A stretch of 64,000 bases of DNA from Bifidobacteriaceae bacterium (GCA_022650895.1 JALCQC010000005.1:1-64000), one strand, 5' to 3'; positions 36,246 to 45,167 are shown, numbered from the stretch's first letter. Notes: generated by a model from the sequence alone, not told the origin. A program made the numbers and translations.

Positions 36246-37166
36246 ATGAAGATTGAAAATCAGTATTACGAGGGTGAGCGCCCTCTGTTCGCGCAGCATG
36301 ACAGCCGCATCGTGAACACAACGTTTGGCACGGGGGAGTCCCCGCTGAAGGAGGGTCGCAATCTCGAGCTGTCCGGTGACATTTTCCAATGGAAATACCC
36401 TCTGTGGTACTGCAGGAAGGTCACCGCAGATCACATGGTCTTCGAGGAGATGTCACGGTCGGGAATATGGTACACACACGACATCTCACTTACCGATAGC
36501 AGCATTCAGGCTCCGAAGGAATTTCGTCGGTGCAGTGGAATAACCCTGAAGAACGATCATTTCTCGAATGCTGCCGAGACTCTCTGGAACTGTGACGACA
36601 TCCACATGACGGATGTGCAGATCAACGGTGACTATTTCGGCATGAACAGCACCAATATCTATGCCGAGAGGCTCAACGTCATCGGAAACTATGTTTTCGA
36701 TGGAGCGAAGAACGTGGAAGTCCATGACTCCACCTTCGTCTCCAAGGACGCCTTCTGGAACTGCGAGAACGTCGTCATCTACGACTCGGTGATCGACGGT
36801 GAATACCTGGCGTGGAACACCAAAAACCTCACCCTCATCAACTGCACCATCGAAAGCGAGCAGGGACTCTGCTATGTGGAGCATCTCACGCTGCGCAACT
36901 GCAAACTGCTGCACACTAACCTCGCCTTCGAATATTGCTCGGACATCGACGCCGACGTGCGCTCGCGCATCGACAGCGTCAAAAACCCCGAAAGCGGCGT
37001 GATCACCGCTGATGGCATCGACGACATCATCATGGATCCCACGGCGATCGATCCGATGAAGACGCACATTGTCTGCCGGGATCGTGGCAGCGGAAATACT
37101 GTTGCTGATTCCGATGCCATTGCTACTGGAGCAACTGCGCTCGGGAAGGAGAAAGCGCATGTATGA
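36246..37166 (+). CDS. DUF3737 family right-handed beta-helix protein
   Basis: 306 residues. It starts MKIENQYYEGERPLFA, the DUF3737 opening, and continues with regular turns such as LWNCDDIHMTDVQING and FWNCENVVIYDSVIDG that suggest a parallel beta-helix. No signal peptide. The function of the family is unknown; it is found in gut Firmicutes and bifidobacteria, often near aminotransferases. The downstream PatB-like gene starts inside its last codons, so the two are translationally coupled. Confidence 0.85.
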   Translation: MKIENQYYEGERPLFAQHDSRIVNTTFGTGESPLKEGRNLELSGDIFQWKYPLWYCRKVTADHMVFEEMSRSGIWYTHDISLTDSSIQAPKEFRRCSGITLKNDHFSNAAETLWNCDDIHMTDVQINGDYFGMNSTNIYAERLNVIGNYVFDGAKNVEVHDSTFVSKDAFWNCENVVIYDSVIDGEYLAWNTKNLTLINCTIESEQGLCYVEHLTLRNCKLLHTNLAFEYCSDIDADVRSRIDSVKNPESGVITADGIDDIIMDPTAIDPMKTHIVCRDRGSGNTVADSDAIATGATALGKEKAHV

Positions 37167-38328
37167 CTTTGACCACGCGCCGCAACGTTTCGGGACGGAT
37201 TCGGTCAAGTGGCAGGTGAAACCGGGGGAGCTTCCCATGTGGATCGCCGATATGGACTTCGCCACCGCACCCGAAATCATGGACGCGATGACGAAGAAGA
37301 TCCAGACCGGCGCTTTCGGCTATGAATGGCCGGGCACAGAATATTTCCGAGCAGTTCAAAACTGGTACGAAAGCTACCATCATGCGGCGGCGCAACGGGA
37401 CTGGATGATTTTTTCGACGGGAGTGGTTCCAGCCATCTCCTCGATCGTGCGGCGTGTGAGCCATATCGGTGACAACGTCGTGGTGCAAGCGCCCGTCTAC
37501 AACATCTTCTACAACTCGATCCTCAACAACGGCAGGCACGTGCTGTCAAGCGACCTGACCTATGACGCCGAGACACTGCGTTACGACATCGACTACGCCG
37601 ATCTGGAGGCGAAGCTTTCGTTGCCGACGACCACCCTGATGATTCTGTGCAATCCGCACAACCCCGTCGGCAAGGTGTGGGCGCGCGAAGAGCTCCAGCG
37701 CATTGCGCAGTTGTGCAAGGACCATGGCGTCGTACTTCTCAGCGACGAGATCCATGGAGATCTCGTCCTCGGTTCCCGAGACTATACGCCTGTTTTCTCG
37801 CTTCCTCGCGAGGTAGCCACGAACACCATCACTGTGGTGTCTCCGAGCAAGACCTTCAATGTCGCGGCTCTGCATGCGGCAACGGTGATCGTTCCGGGAA
37901 AGAGGTTGCGTGAAAGTGTGAATCGCGGGCTGAATGTCGATGAGGTGGCGGAGCCGAACCTTCTGGCAATCCCTGGCACCATCGCCGCCTACACGTCGGG
38001 ACGCGCGTGGCTGGAGGAACTGAAGAACCGGCTGCGCAGCAACGTGGAGACCGTCCGTCGTTACGTTGCGCAGAGCATTCCACAGGTCAAGGTGGTGCCC
38101 ATGGAGGCCACATATCTGATGTGGCTCGATTGCGGATCTCTCACCGACGACGCCGACGATCTCATGGAATCCATTCGTAGAAACACAGGACTCTACCTGG
38201 CGGCCGGTACTCAATATGGCGGGAATGGCACCAGGTTCCTGCGCATGAACATCGCATGCCCCGCCTCGATGTTGGAGGACGGACTGGAGCGTCTAGACAG
38301 AGGAATTCGCGAGTATTCCCGCGTGTGA
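37159..38328 (+). CDS. PatB/MalY-type PLP-dependent C-S beta-lyase
   Basis: 389 residues from the ATG at 37159, which overlaps the DUF3737 stop by eight bases; GAAGGAG lies upstream. The class I aminotransferase fold shows LCNPHNPVGKVW, LLSDEIHGDLVL and the PLP lysine in VSPSKTFNVAALH. The opening DFDHAPQRFGTDSVKW with PMWIADMDF is typical of PatB/MalY. These enzymes cleave cystathionine, cysteine or cysteine-S-conjugates, giving a thiol, pyruvate and ammonia. Its 3' end overlaps the convergent flavodoxin gene by 36 bases. Confidence 0.9.
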   Translation: MYDFDHAPQRFGTDSVKWQVKPGELPMWIADMDFATAPEIMDAMTKKIQTGAFGYEWPGTEYFRAVQNWYESYHHAAAQRDWMIFSTGVVPAISSIVRRVSHIGDNVVVQAPVYNIFYNSILNNGRHVLSSDLTYDAETLRYDIDYADLEAKLSLPTTTLMILCNPHNPVGKVWAREELQRIAQLCKDHGVVLLSDEIHGDLVLGSRDYTPVFSLPREVATNTITVVSPSKTFNVAALHAATVIVPGKRLRESVNRGLNVDEVAEPNLLAIPGTIAAYTSGRAWLEELKNRLRSNVETVRRYVAQSIPQVKVVPMEATYLMWLDCGSLTDDADDLMESIRRNTGLYLAAGTQYGGNGTRFLRMNIACPASMLEDGLERLDRGIREYSRV

Positions 38329-38832
38329 GAGCAACCAGTTTCGCGCTGCCTGCTCTGCTTGACGTACTGCGGATCCACGGACGGGGAGGCCCTCTAGGAC
38401 ACGCGCATTCTTTTGCAGCTGTGCTATCTGGGTAATGGTTCGGCCGAACCTGCTGCCCTCATGGGTACAGAAAGGCATCAGATTTTTCCCTGAGAGATCA
38501 GTGCTTTCCAAGTACGTCTCCACGGGAGCCGGCAGCGAACCCCACCAGACCGGGTATCCAAGCAAAAGTGTCTTTTCAGATTCGGGTAGCGAGATTGGTG
38601 CTATCGCCGTCGTGTTTTCCCTGCGTGCCCTCTCCAGTGTCTCTTCGTACGAGTCAGGGTAGGTGTGCAGCGCGGTGAGTGCATGGAGACTGACGTGGCG
38701 GGTATCGTCCTGCTCCGTGAGTATCTGTGCCAGCATCTGTGCCAGTAGCTGCGTGTTTCCCGTTTCGAGCCGGGTGGTTTTCCCATTGATGAGATTCTCA
38801 CCCGCGCGAGAGAAATAGACGATTGCCGTCAT
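38293..38832 (-). CDS. Flavodoxin-like protein
   Basis: 179 residues from the ATG at 38830-38832, with AAAGGG nine bases upstream. It starts MTAIVYFSRAGENLI, an FMN phosphate-binding loop, and has LLGYPVWWGSLPAPVETYL and FCTHEGSRFGRTI, as in the Flavodoxin_4 group. It probably carries electrons to or acts as a quinone/nitro-reductase partner. Another flavodoxin of the same group lies at 45303. Confidence 0.88.
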   Translation of the reverse strand: MTAIVYFSRAGENLINGKTTRLETGNTQLLAQMLAQILTEQDDTRHVSLHALTALHTYPDSYEETLERARRENTTAIAPISLPESEKTLLLGYPVWWGSLPAPVETYLESTDLSGKNLMPFCTHEGSRFGRTITQIAQLQKNARVLEGLPVRGSAVRQAEQAARNWLLSHAGILANSSV

Positions 38833-38883
38833 GGGCGTCATCCCTTTCTGATTTTCCGAGATGCTGATCTCTCGAGATGAAAT

Positions 38884-38949
38884 GAGGCCCATGAATCTGG
38901 TTGTGCGGAGCTTAAACGAGAGCTGGCAGCACAGCCATCCATGGGCCTC
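38884..38949. repeat. 66-bp imperfect palindrome upstream of the flavodoxin gene
   Basis: GAGGCCCATG (38884-38893) is the exact inverse of CATGGGCCTC (38940-38949). Inside are further paired segments (TGG/CCA, AGCT/AGCT). It lies 52 bases before the flavodoxin start and about 60 bases after the CMD gene, so it may be a regulatory site, an RNA hairpin, or a terminator without a T tract. Confidence 0.65.
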
Positions 38950-39010
38950 TGAGAGAGGACATTCCTACTGCTTGTAATGCTTTTTGCAGTACTTCATGCA
39001 GCGCATCTTG

Positions 39011-39328
39011 TTACTCGTAGTACTTCTTGGCGATGGCGAATGCGGACCATGCCTTCGGCCAGCCTGCGTAGAAGGCCAAATGGGTGATGAGTCCCACCAT
39101 TTCGTCCTTCGTCACCCCGTTGGCCTTTGCCATCTTGAAGTGGGCCTCGAATTGGGGGAAGAGTCCTTGCGCCATGAGCGCGGCACAGGTGATCATGCTG
39201 CGGTCGCGAGCGGAGAGCTGTTCTTCGCGGGACCACACTTCGCCGAAGAGAACGTCGTCGTTGAGTTGCGCGAATTGTGGCGCAAAGTCTCCGAGCTGTT
39301 CGCGTCCCGCCGTTTGCTTCTTTGCCAT
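39011..39328 (-). CDS. Carboxymuconolactone decarboxylase family protein
   Basis: 105 residues. GGAGG is six bases before the ATG, which follows the cupin stop by one base. CMD signature: RDRSMITCAALMAQGLFPQF and LITHLAFYAGWPKAW. The CxxC of AhpD peroxidases is absent, so it is closer to gamma-carboxymuconolactone decarboxylase-like proteins of unknown substrate. It is coupled to the cupin and SDR genes. Confidence 0.9.
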   Translation of the reverse strand: MAKKQTAGREQLGDFAPQFAQLNDDVLFGEVWSREEQLSARDRSMITCAALMAQGLFPQFEAHFKMAKANGVTKDEMVGLITHLAFYAGWPKAWSAFAIAKKYYE

Positions 39329-39329
39329 C

Positions 39330-39746
39330 TCAGGCCTCCAATGCGTTGTAGTCGTCGTCCGAAACCGGCTCGCACCATTCCGGAGTTCCTGCGGTGATGG
39401 CAACGTGGCTGAACCAGCTGTTCTTGGCTGCGCCGTGCCAGTGCTTCACGCCGTCGTGGACCACGACGATGTCACCGGGAAGCATCTTCTGTGCAGGCTT
39501 TCCCTCTTCCTGGTACCAGCCTTCGCCACCGGTGGCGAGCAGAATCTGGTAGCCACCATTGTGCTTGTGCCAGTGGTTGCGGCAGCCGGGCTCGAACGTC
39601 ACGTTACCAATGCCGAAGGGAATGTCCTTATCGGCAACGAGGTTCGCGAGGTAGCTCTGTCCATCGAAGAACTGCTGATACGCAACGTTCTTCTCTCCCA
39701 TGGGGAAGAGACCGTTTTGCACGTCGTCTTTGTTGTTGTCTGTCAT
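39330..39746 (-). CDS. Cupin-domain protein
   Basis: 138 residues. The cupin metal-binding motif GCRNHWHKHNGGYQILLATGG is visible (G(X)5HXH), with the second motif PGDIVVVHDGVKHWHGA. Such small cupins, often next to CMD-family proteins, are common in gut bacteria; the substrate is unknown. It lies 24 bases after the SDR and one base before the CMD gene. Confidence 0.9.
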   Translation of the reverse strand: MTDNNKDDVQNGLFPMGEKNVAYQQFFDGQSYLANLVADKDIPFGIGNVTFEPGCRNHWHKHNGGYQILLATGGEGWYQEEGKPAQKMLPGDIVVVHDGVKHWHGAAKNSWFSHVAITAGTPEWCEPVSDDDYNALEA

Positions 39747-39770
39747 GATTTTTTCTTTCTTGATGGGCGC

Positions 39771-40514
39771 TCAGGCCTGCTTGGTGGGGTAGATGGTGAA
39801 TTCGTTGACGTTGACGCTTTCGGGCTGGTCGATCGCGAAGTTGACCACGCGCGCAATGGCGTCAGGGGTGATGCCGACGGCATCGTAGAGCTGCGTCATG
39901 CCGGAGAGTGTTCCCTGGTCGCTGATGGTGCCGAGCAGCTCGGTGTTGATTGCCGCCGGATACAGCGTGGCAGTGCGGATATTCGTGCCTTCTTGAGCGC
40001 TTTCCATGCGGATGACTTCCATGAGATTGCGCACGGCGAACTTGGTGGCACCGTAGACACCCGAGCCTGCGAAACTCTTGATGCCGGCAACCGAGCTGGT
40101 GGTGACGATCTGACCGTGCTTCTGCTTGGTGAAGATCGGCATCACGGCGGCGACTCCATTGAGGACGCCCTTGAGATTGATGTCAATCATGTCGTTCCAC
40201 TCGTCAACGTGCAGTGCGCTGATGGGGGAGTTCGGCATGATTCCGGCGTTGTTGAAGATGACGTCGAGGCCGCCGAATTCTGTTTCGGCCTTGTGGACCA
40301 GTGCGTTCACCTGCGCAGCATCGCGGACGTCGGTGACGGAATAGGTGGCCTTGCCACCTGCAGCTTCGATGTCCTTCACGATGTCCTGAAGACGGGATTC
40401 GCGGCGTGCGCCGAGAACGACTTTCGCGCCGTTGCTTGCGAGGAGTTTGGCGGTGGCTTCGCCGATTCCGCTTGAGGCTCCGGTGATGACGACGACTTTG
40501 TTTTCAACGGTCAT
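39771..40514 (-). CDS. Short-chain dehydrogenase/reductase
   Basis: 247 residues, classical SDR. NAD(P) motif GASSGIGEA (residues 12-20), NNAG near 90, catalytic Ser in TSSVAGI and YGATK (Tyr/Lys). Related to YdfG/serine dehydrogenase-like SDRs. AAGGA precedes the ATG. First gene of the SDR-cupin-CMD operon, immediately downstream of a LysR gene on the same strand. Confidence 0.93.
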   Translation of the reverse strand: MTVENKVVVITGASSGIGEATAKLLASNGAKVVLGARRESRLQDIVKDIEAAGGKATYSVTDVRDAAQVNALVHKAETEFGGLDVIFNNAGIMPNSPISALHVDEWNDMIDINLKGVLNGVAAVMPIFTKQKHGQIVTTSSVAGIKSFAGSGVYGATKFAVRNLMEVIRMESAQEGTNIRTATLYPAAINTELLGTISDQGTLSGMTQLYDAVGITPDAIARVVNFAIDQPESVNVNEFTIYPTKQA

Positions 40515-40603
40515 GATGTTCCTTCTCTACGTTTGGATTATTGCTAACAACTCCCAGCGTAGGGAAGGAAAGGGTATTCGTAAAATGCTTATTAAGTTAA
40601 GAT

Positions 40604-41485
40604 TTATGCCTCTGAGGCATGTTTGAGACGGCGGACGAATTCCGAGACCAAGGGAGTCATGACGCGGTTCTTCTTCCAAACGACCGCGCCATACGTCGTC
40701 AGTGCCGGCGCGAGGGGGAGAAAGACCAGTTTCCGCGTATCGAGGTTCCTTGCGGTCCCACGGATCGCCACAGCGTTACCCACATGACGTTCCACCAACG
40801 GCAAGGCATTGAAGGTGAGGTTGAAGTTGCCGATGATCTCGGGATGAATGTCGCTGCCCATCCAGTTGCGCAGCAGCTCCTGTACCTCGGGGCGTGCGGA
40901 GATGAGGAGGGGAAGTCCATCGAAATCTACGGGTGACAGCGACGTCTGGGAGGCGAGGAAGGAATCATGAGGAACGAAGAGTCCCCACTCTTCCTTGATG
41001 GGAAGGCGGATGGAGGAGTATTTATTCACCGTGATGGGTTCCAGCAGAACGCCCACATCGACGAGACCCTTGTCGAGTTGGTCCTTGATGATGTCTCCCG
41101 AGCCTGTGGTGATGGAGAAGGTGACCTGTGGATAGTCGCGCACGAAACTCTCGAGAACCGCTCCCAGGAATTGGGAACTTTCGGCCTCGACGGCACCGAT
41201 GTGAATGTGTCCGCTGAACATGTTGCGGCGTCGGTCCGAGAATTCCTGTTCCGTCTGTTGGGTCAGGGAGAGGATCTCCTCCGCGCGGCTGCGTAGGAAG
41301 AGTCCGGCCTCGGTGAGTTCCAAGCGGTTCTTGTCGCGTGTGAAGAGCGGGGTGCCGAGTTCTTTCTCCAGTTCCTTGATCTGCCTGCTCAGCGTTGGCT
41401 GTGTGATGTAGAGTTCCTCGGCGGCCGCGGTGACGGAGCCGAGTTCGGCCACGGTCCAGAAGTACTTCAGAAGTCTGAGTTCCAT
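40604..41485 (-). CDS. LysR-family transcriptional regulator
   Basis: 293 residues. The HTH MELRLLKYFWTVAELGSV with AAEELYITQPTLSRQIKELE is typical, followed by a substrate-binding domain. It lies just upstream of the SDR-cupin-CMD genes on the same strand and probably controls them. A perfect palindrome ATGCCTC-T-GAGGCAT spans its last codons (40606-40620), and an AT-rich CTTATTAAG lies at 40588-40596 in the intergenic space. Confidence 0.93.
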   Translation of the reverse strand: MELRLLKYFWTVAELGSVTAAAEELYITQPTLSRQIKELEKELGTPLFTRDKNRLELTEAGLFLRSRAEEILSLTQQTEQEFSDRRRNMFSGHIHIGAVEAESSQFLGAVLESFVRDYPQVTFSITTGSGDIIKDQLDKGLVDVGVLLEPITVNKYSSIRLPIKEEWGLFVPHDSFLASQTSLSPVDFDGLPLLISARPEVQELLRNWMGSDIHPEIIGNFNLTFNALPLVERHVGNAVAIRGTARNLDTRKLVFLPLAPALTTYGAVVWKKNRVMTPLVSEFVRRLKHASEA

Positions 41486-41590
41486 GAACGGCCTCCAGGG
41501 ACGGGAAAATTATGACTGATTCTACAAGTGACGTGGTCTACCCAGTGTGTGGTGGGTATTCGTGGCGATCTGCGTGACGTTCTTCTGGCC

Positions 41591-42529
41591 TTAACCGTTC
41601 CGGGAAAGGGGGTCGTCCGGACGTGGCCACATCTCGCGAACTCTGCGAATGAGGGGAAGTGCGAGCGGTTCTTTTTCCACGAGATAGTTCGCATAGACCC
41701 TCATCTGCGCGGCCGGATCGGAGAGAGGAACGGGGATGCGGTCGTCATCGTCGGTGATAGCGCGGGAGGGATCGAAGTGTATGGAGAGACTGGAGCTGAA
41801 ATAGGGGAAGTTCGAATACTGGGTGATCTCCACGAAGGCATCGGGCTGCTGCTGATAGAGGAACTTGGCCTGCGGTATCTCTTTCTGGATGATGCCCTTC
41901 CAGGGACCGATGTCATCAAGCACGATGAAGCTCAGCTCCTTGAGCTGAGCAAAACTCACCTCCGGCTGGCTCGCCTCATACATGAACTTATCGAGATTCA
42001 CGTACAGCTTTTCCGTTCCCAGATAGGCGGAGGCGACCTCACCGCCCGCCATGTTCTCGTTCGAAATAACCAGGTCGGCGTTCCGTGTGTGCAGAACCGT
42101 TCCCGCCTCGTCGCTGGAGAGCAGCGTCGGAGTGAGGGAGATTCTTCCGTCAGAGGCAATGCCGTCCGTCGTATCATTTCCGCCGGCGTCGGTGCCTTCG
42201 AAAAACTCGTTGAAAAGGAGACGTGGACCGGGAATCGTGAATCTGAGGCGCAGACGATTCTGGTTTCGGTCAAAGTTCCGGATGGCTGCCACCATGTCGT
42301 CGTTCGCCTTCAGCAGATCGGCCGCTTGTTTCGCCGCCATCCGTCCGGTTTCCGTCAGAGTGATGCGGTTGGGGGTGCGTTCGAAGAGGTGGACTCCCAG
42401 CTCCTGTTCGAGCTTCTGCATGCCGCGCGTCACGCTCGGCTGGGTGACATATAGCTTCTCGGCGACGGCTGCGAGGGTTCCCGTCTCGGAGAAGGCGGCA
42501 AGTTCCTCAAGAAGATATGGCTCGATCAT
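41591..42529 (-). CDS. LysR-family transcriptional regulator
   Basis: 312 residues from the ATG at 42527-42529, with AAGGAG ten bases upstream. HTH region ELAAFSETGTLAAVAEKLY with TQPSVTRGMQKLEQELG, then an effector domain. It is divergent from the first aldo/keto reductase gene; the T-N11-A palindrome in the spacer is its probable binding site. Confidence 0.93.
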   Translation of the reverse strand: MIEPYLLEELAAFSETGTLAAVAEKLYVTQPSVTRGMQKLEQELGVHLFERTPNRITLTETGRMAAKQAADLLKANDDMVAAIRNFDRNQNRLRLRFTIPGPRLLFNEFFEGTDAGGNDTTDGIASDGRISLTPTLLSSDEAGTVLHTRNADLVISNENMAGGEVASAYLGTEKLYVNLDKFMYEASQPEVSFAQLKELSFIVLDDIGPWKGIIQKEIPQAKFLYQQQPDAFVEITQYSNFPYFSSSLSIHFDPSRAITDDDDRIPVPLSDPAAQMRVYANYLVEKEPLALPLIRRVREMWPRPDDPLSRNG

Positions 42530-42542
42530 TTTCGATGGGCTC

Positions 42543-42567
42543 CTTGTATGCGTTCGACGTATACAAG
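42543..42567. promoter_or_regulatory. LysR box between LysR and aldo/keto reductase genes
   Basis: CTTGTAT (42543-42549), eleven bases, then its inverse ATACAAG (42561-42567). This is the T-N11-A design of LysR-family sites, with seven-base arms, placed just upstream of the regulator start and about 75 bases before the aldo/keto reductase start. Confidence 0.8.
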
Positions 42568-42639
42568 TATAGGAGATCGGCAATTTCCAAACCCTCGAAA
42601 CTCCTTTAGGGTGAAAGCATCAAGCGAAAGGAAACGACA

Positions 42640-43506
42640 ATGCGTACAGTGCCAAATATCACACTCAACAATGGTGTGACGATGCCACAGCTGGGTTTCG
42701 GTGTTTTCCAGATTCCCGATCCATCCGAGGCGGAGAAGGCCGTCAGTGACGCCATCGCGGAAGGATATCGACTCATTGACACCGCGACGGCTTACCGCAA
42801 CGAAGAGGCCGTGGGGGCGGCGGTGAGCAAGAGCGGCGTAAAGCGAGAGGATCTGTTCATCACCAGCAAGCTGTGGGTCTCCGACTTCACCTACGAGCGC
42901 GCGAAAGCGGGAATCGATGCCTCCCTGAAACGACTCGGTCTTGACTACCTGGACCTCTACCTGCTTCACCAGCCCTACGGCGACGTCATGGGTGCCTGGC
43001 GGGCGCTGAGCGAAGCCTATGCCGCCGGTAAGATCCGCGCTATCGGTGTCTCCAATTTCTATGCCGACCAGCTCAAGAACCTTCAGCTGAGCATGGAGGT
43101 CACGCCGGCCGTCAACCAGATCGAAGTCAACCCTTGGTACCAGCAGACCGACGAGGTCTCCTTCGCGCAGAAGGAGGGAATCTTCGTCGAGGCATGGGCT
43201 CCCTTCGCTGAAGGTAAGAATCACATCTTCGAAAACACTGTCCTCAAGGACATCGCGAGCAAATATGGCAAGACCGTTGGCCAGGTCATCCTGCGCTGGC
43301 TGCTGCAGCGCAGTATCATCGTGATTCCCAAAACCGTCCATGCCGAGCGGATGCGGGAGAACATCGACGTCTTCGACTTCAGCCTTGATGAGGCCGACAT
43401 GAAGGCCGTCGCCGCGCTTGACACGGGGAAGAGCCAGTTCTTCGATCACCGTGATCCCGCTGCCATCGAACAGATCTTCGGCACCAGCTTGCGTCGGCTG
43501 CGCTAA
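42640..43506 (+). CDS. Aldo/keto reductase (DkgA-like), copy 1
   Basis: 288 residues with AAAGGA before the ATG. The catalytic tetrad is in DTATAYRNEEAVG (Asp, Tyr), ITSKLWVSD (Lys) and YLLHQPYGDV (His). The family reduces aldehydes, methylglyoxal or diketogluconate with NADPH. The divergent LysR gene probably controls it. The last codon and stop are repeated about three times after the gene (43500-43543). A paralogue follows 48 bases downstream. Confidence 0.93.
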   Translation: MRTVPNITLNNGVTMPQLGFGVFQIPDPSEAEKAVSDAIAEGYRLIDTATAYRNEEAVGAAVSKSGVKREDLFITSKLWVSDFTYERAKAGIDASLKRLGLDYLDLYLLHQPYGDVMGAWRALSEAYAAGKIRAIGVSNFYADQLKNLQLSMEVTPAVNQIEVNPWYQQTDEVSFAQKEGIFVEAWAPFAEGKNHIFENTVLKDIASKYGKTVGQVILRWLLQRSIIVIPKTVHAERMRENIDVFDFSLDEADMKAVAALDTGKSQFFDHRDPAAIEQIFGTSLRRLR

Positions 43507-43543
43507 CAAAAGACGCACTAACAAAGAAGCGCTCACAAAAGAA
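43500..43543 (+). repeat. Three imperfect 14-15 bp copies spanning the aldo/keto reductase stop
   Basis: Copies: GCGCTAACAAAAGAC (43500-43514), GCACTAACAAAGAA (43515-43528), GCGCTCACAAAAGAA (43529-43543). The TAA in the first is the stop codon of the first aldo/keto reductase. Confidence 0.9.
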
Positions 43544-43554
43544 CGGATAGAAAA

Positions 43555-44436
43555 ATGACATCAACAGAGAAACCGCAAACCCCTTTCATTACCCTGAATG
43601 ACGGAAACAAGATTCCGGCAGTTGGATTCGGAACCTTCCAGATTCCCAATGATGGCAGCACCTACACGGCAGTGCGGGAGGCATTGTCGGCAGGATACCG
43701 TCACCTCGACACGGCCGTCGCCTACTTCAACGAGGCCGAGGTCGGCAAGGCGGTCCGGGACAGCGGAATTCCGCGCGACCAGATCTGGGTGACGAGCAAG
43801 CTGTGGCTTCAGGACTTCGGCTACGAGGCTGCCACAAAGGCCATCGACACTTCTTTGAAGAAGCTCGGCCTTGACTATCTCGATCTCTATCTCATCCATC
43901 AGCCGTACGGTGACGTTCCCGGCGCATGGAAGGCGATGGAGGAAGCGCGTGACGCAGGAAAACTGCGCTCCATCGGCGTCTCTAACATGACACCGAAGAT
44001 CTGGAATGAATTCGTTCCGCAGTTCGACACCGTGCCATCGGTGAATCAGGTGGAGTTCAATCCGTACTTCCAACAGAAGCAATTGCGCTCCCTTCTCGAT
44101 GAGAAGAACGTAAAGCTCGAGGCTTGGGCACCGCTGGGACAGGGCGATGCGAGCCTGCTTCAGGAGCCGGTTTTTGAACGCCTTTCCAAGAAGTATGGGA
44201 AGGATGTCGGCCAGGTCATTCTGCGCTTCGAAAACCAGGAAGGCGCCATTGTGTTCCCGAAGTCCACGCACAAGAATCGCATTGTCAGCAACCTTGACAT
44301 CTTTGATTTCGAGCTCACCGAGCCGGAACTTCAGGAGATTCGCGCTCTTGACAAGGGTCACGGACGCCATGATCCCGATGCTCCGGGAGTCAAGGAAAGC
44401 CTTCTGGCCGCCTTTGACGTGCACGCCGGCGAATAA
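43555..44436 (+). CDS. Aldo/keto reductase (DkgA-like), copy 2
   Basis: 293 residues, same fold and motifs as copy 1: DTAVAYFNEAEVG, VTSKLWLQDFG and YLIHQPYGDV. Clearly paralogous with copy 1 but well diverged, so the duplication is old. Probably co-transcribed with copy 1; a strong hairpin follows the stop. Substrates are likely small carbonyls. Confidence 0.92.
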   Translation: MTSTEKPQTPFITLNDGNKIPAVGFGTFQIPNDGSTYTAVREALSAGYRHLDTAVAYFNEAEVGKAVRDSGIPRDQIWVTSKLWLQDFGYEAATKAIDTSLKKLGLDYLDLYLIHQPYGDVPGAWKAMEEARDAGKLRSIGVSNMTPKIWNEFVPQFDTVPSVNQVEFNPYFQQKQLRSLLDEKNVKLEAWAPLGQGDASLLQEPVFERLSKKYGKDVGQVILRFENQEGAIVFPKSTHKNRIVSNLDIFDFELTEPELQEIRALDKGHGRHDPDAPGVKESLLAAFDVHAGE

Positions 44437-44469
44437 GTCGGGGCTCTAAGGCAAAACTTTGCCCATAAC

Positions 44470-44506
44470 TGCGGCAGGAAAGCACTTTCCTGCCGCAACC
44501 AATCTT
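44470..44506 (+). terminator. Terminator after the aldo/keto reductase pair
   Basis: TGCGGCAGGAAAG (44470-44482) pairs with CTTTCCTGCCGCA (44485-44497), then ACCAATCTTTT. It should end the reductase transcript; the NmrA-like gene begins eleven bases later. Confidence 0.85.
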
Positions 44507-44516
44507 TTGGAGAAGA

Positions 44517-45167
44517 ATGAATTTATTGATTTTGGCCGCAAACGGTCAGATAGCACGAATCGTTGAGAACAGAGTTCTTGAGGAGCCCGAATTCGCATCG
44601 GTGAGCCTCACCTTGGGACTCCGCAACCCTCAGCGCCTTGCAGAGTTGAAGGACAATGCCCGGGTGCGTCTTGTGGGGGTCGACCTTGAAGACGCCGCCT
44701 CGGTGGACGCTGTGATGGAGGGCCAGGACATGGTCTTCGTGGCAGTCGTGGATCATGATTCCGATAACGCCATCACCCGTAACGTGGTGGCGGCGATGAA
44801 GAAGCATGGTGTCTCTCGTATCATCTCGACGAATATTCTCGGAATCTATGATGAGGTCCCAGGAGAATTCGGCCGGTGGAACAAACAGATGGTGAGAAGC
44901 GGATTGCAGTCCGCCATCAATTCCGACGCCCTTCTCAAAGAGTCTGGTCTCGACTACACGACCTTGCGTCTTCCGTGGCTCAACGACCGTGATGAGATTA
45001 AGTACGCGGTCACTCATCGGGACGAAGAATACGTGGGCGTTTCAGGATCCCGCAAGAGCATTGCGGACGTGGTCGTGAAAATCGTTCGGGACCCCTCTTT
45101 CGGTTCCAGGGACAGCCTAGGCATTGCCGACATCGACACTCAAGGTGAGACGCGGCCTGTTTATTAA
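44517..45167 (+). CDS. NAD(P)-binding NmrA/SDR-a-like oxidoreductase
   Basis: 216 residues with GGAG before the ATG. The N-terminal dinucleotide loop reads LILAANGQIARIV (a variant of GxxGxxG), with VFVAVVDHDSDNA and YTTLRLPWLND. Family members are atypical short-chain dehydrogenases or redox sensors. It lies in the redox region, with a flavodoxin gene downstream. The stop is inside a 13-bp tandem duplication. Confidence 0.85.
   Translation: MNLLILAANGQIARIVENRVLEEPEFASVSLTLGLRNPQRLAELKDNARVRLVGVDLEDAASVDAVMEGQDMVFVAVVDHDSDNAITRNVVAAMKKHGVSRIISTNILGIYDEVPGEFGRWNKQMVRSGLQSAINSDALLKESGLDYTTLRLPWLNDRDEIKYAVTHRDEEYVGVSGSRKSIADVVVKIVRDPSFGSRDSLGIADIDTQGETRPVY

Noticed and set aside
40606-40620. 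Perfect palindrome ATGCCTC-T-GAGGCAT at the LysR stop
   Set aside because: The one-base centre and lack of T tract rule out a terminator; it lies within the last codons and may be chance.
44470-44497. Inverted repeat considered as an operator
   Set aside because: The strong hairpin with following T-rich bases right after a gene is better explained as a terminator.
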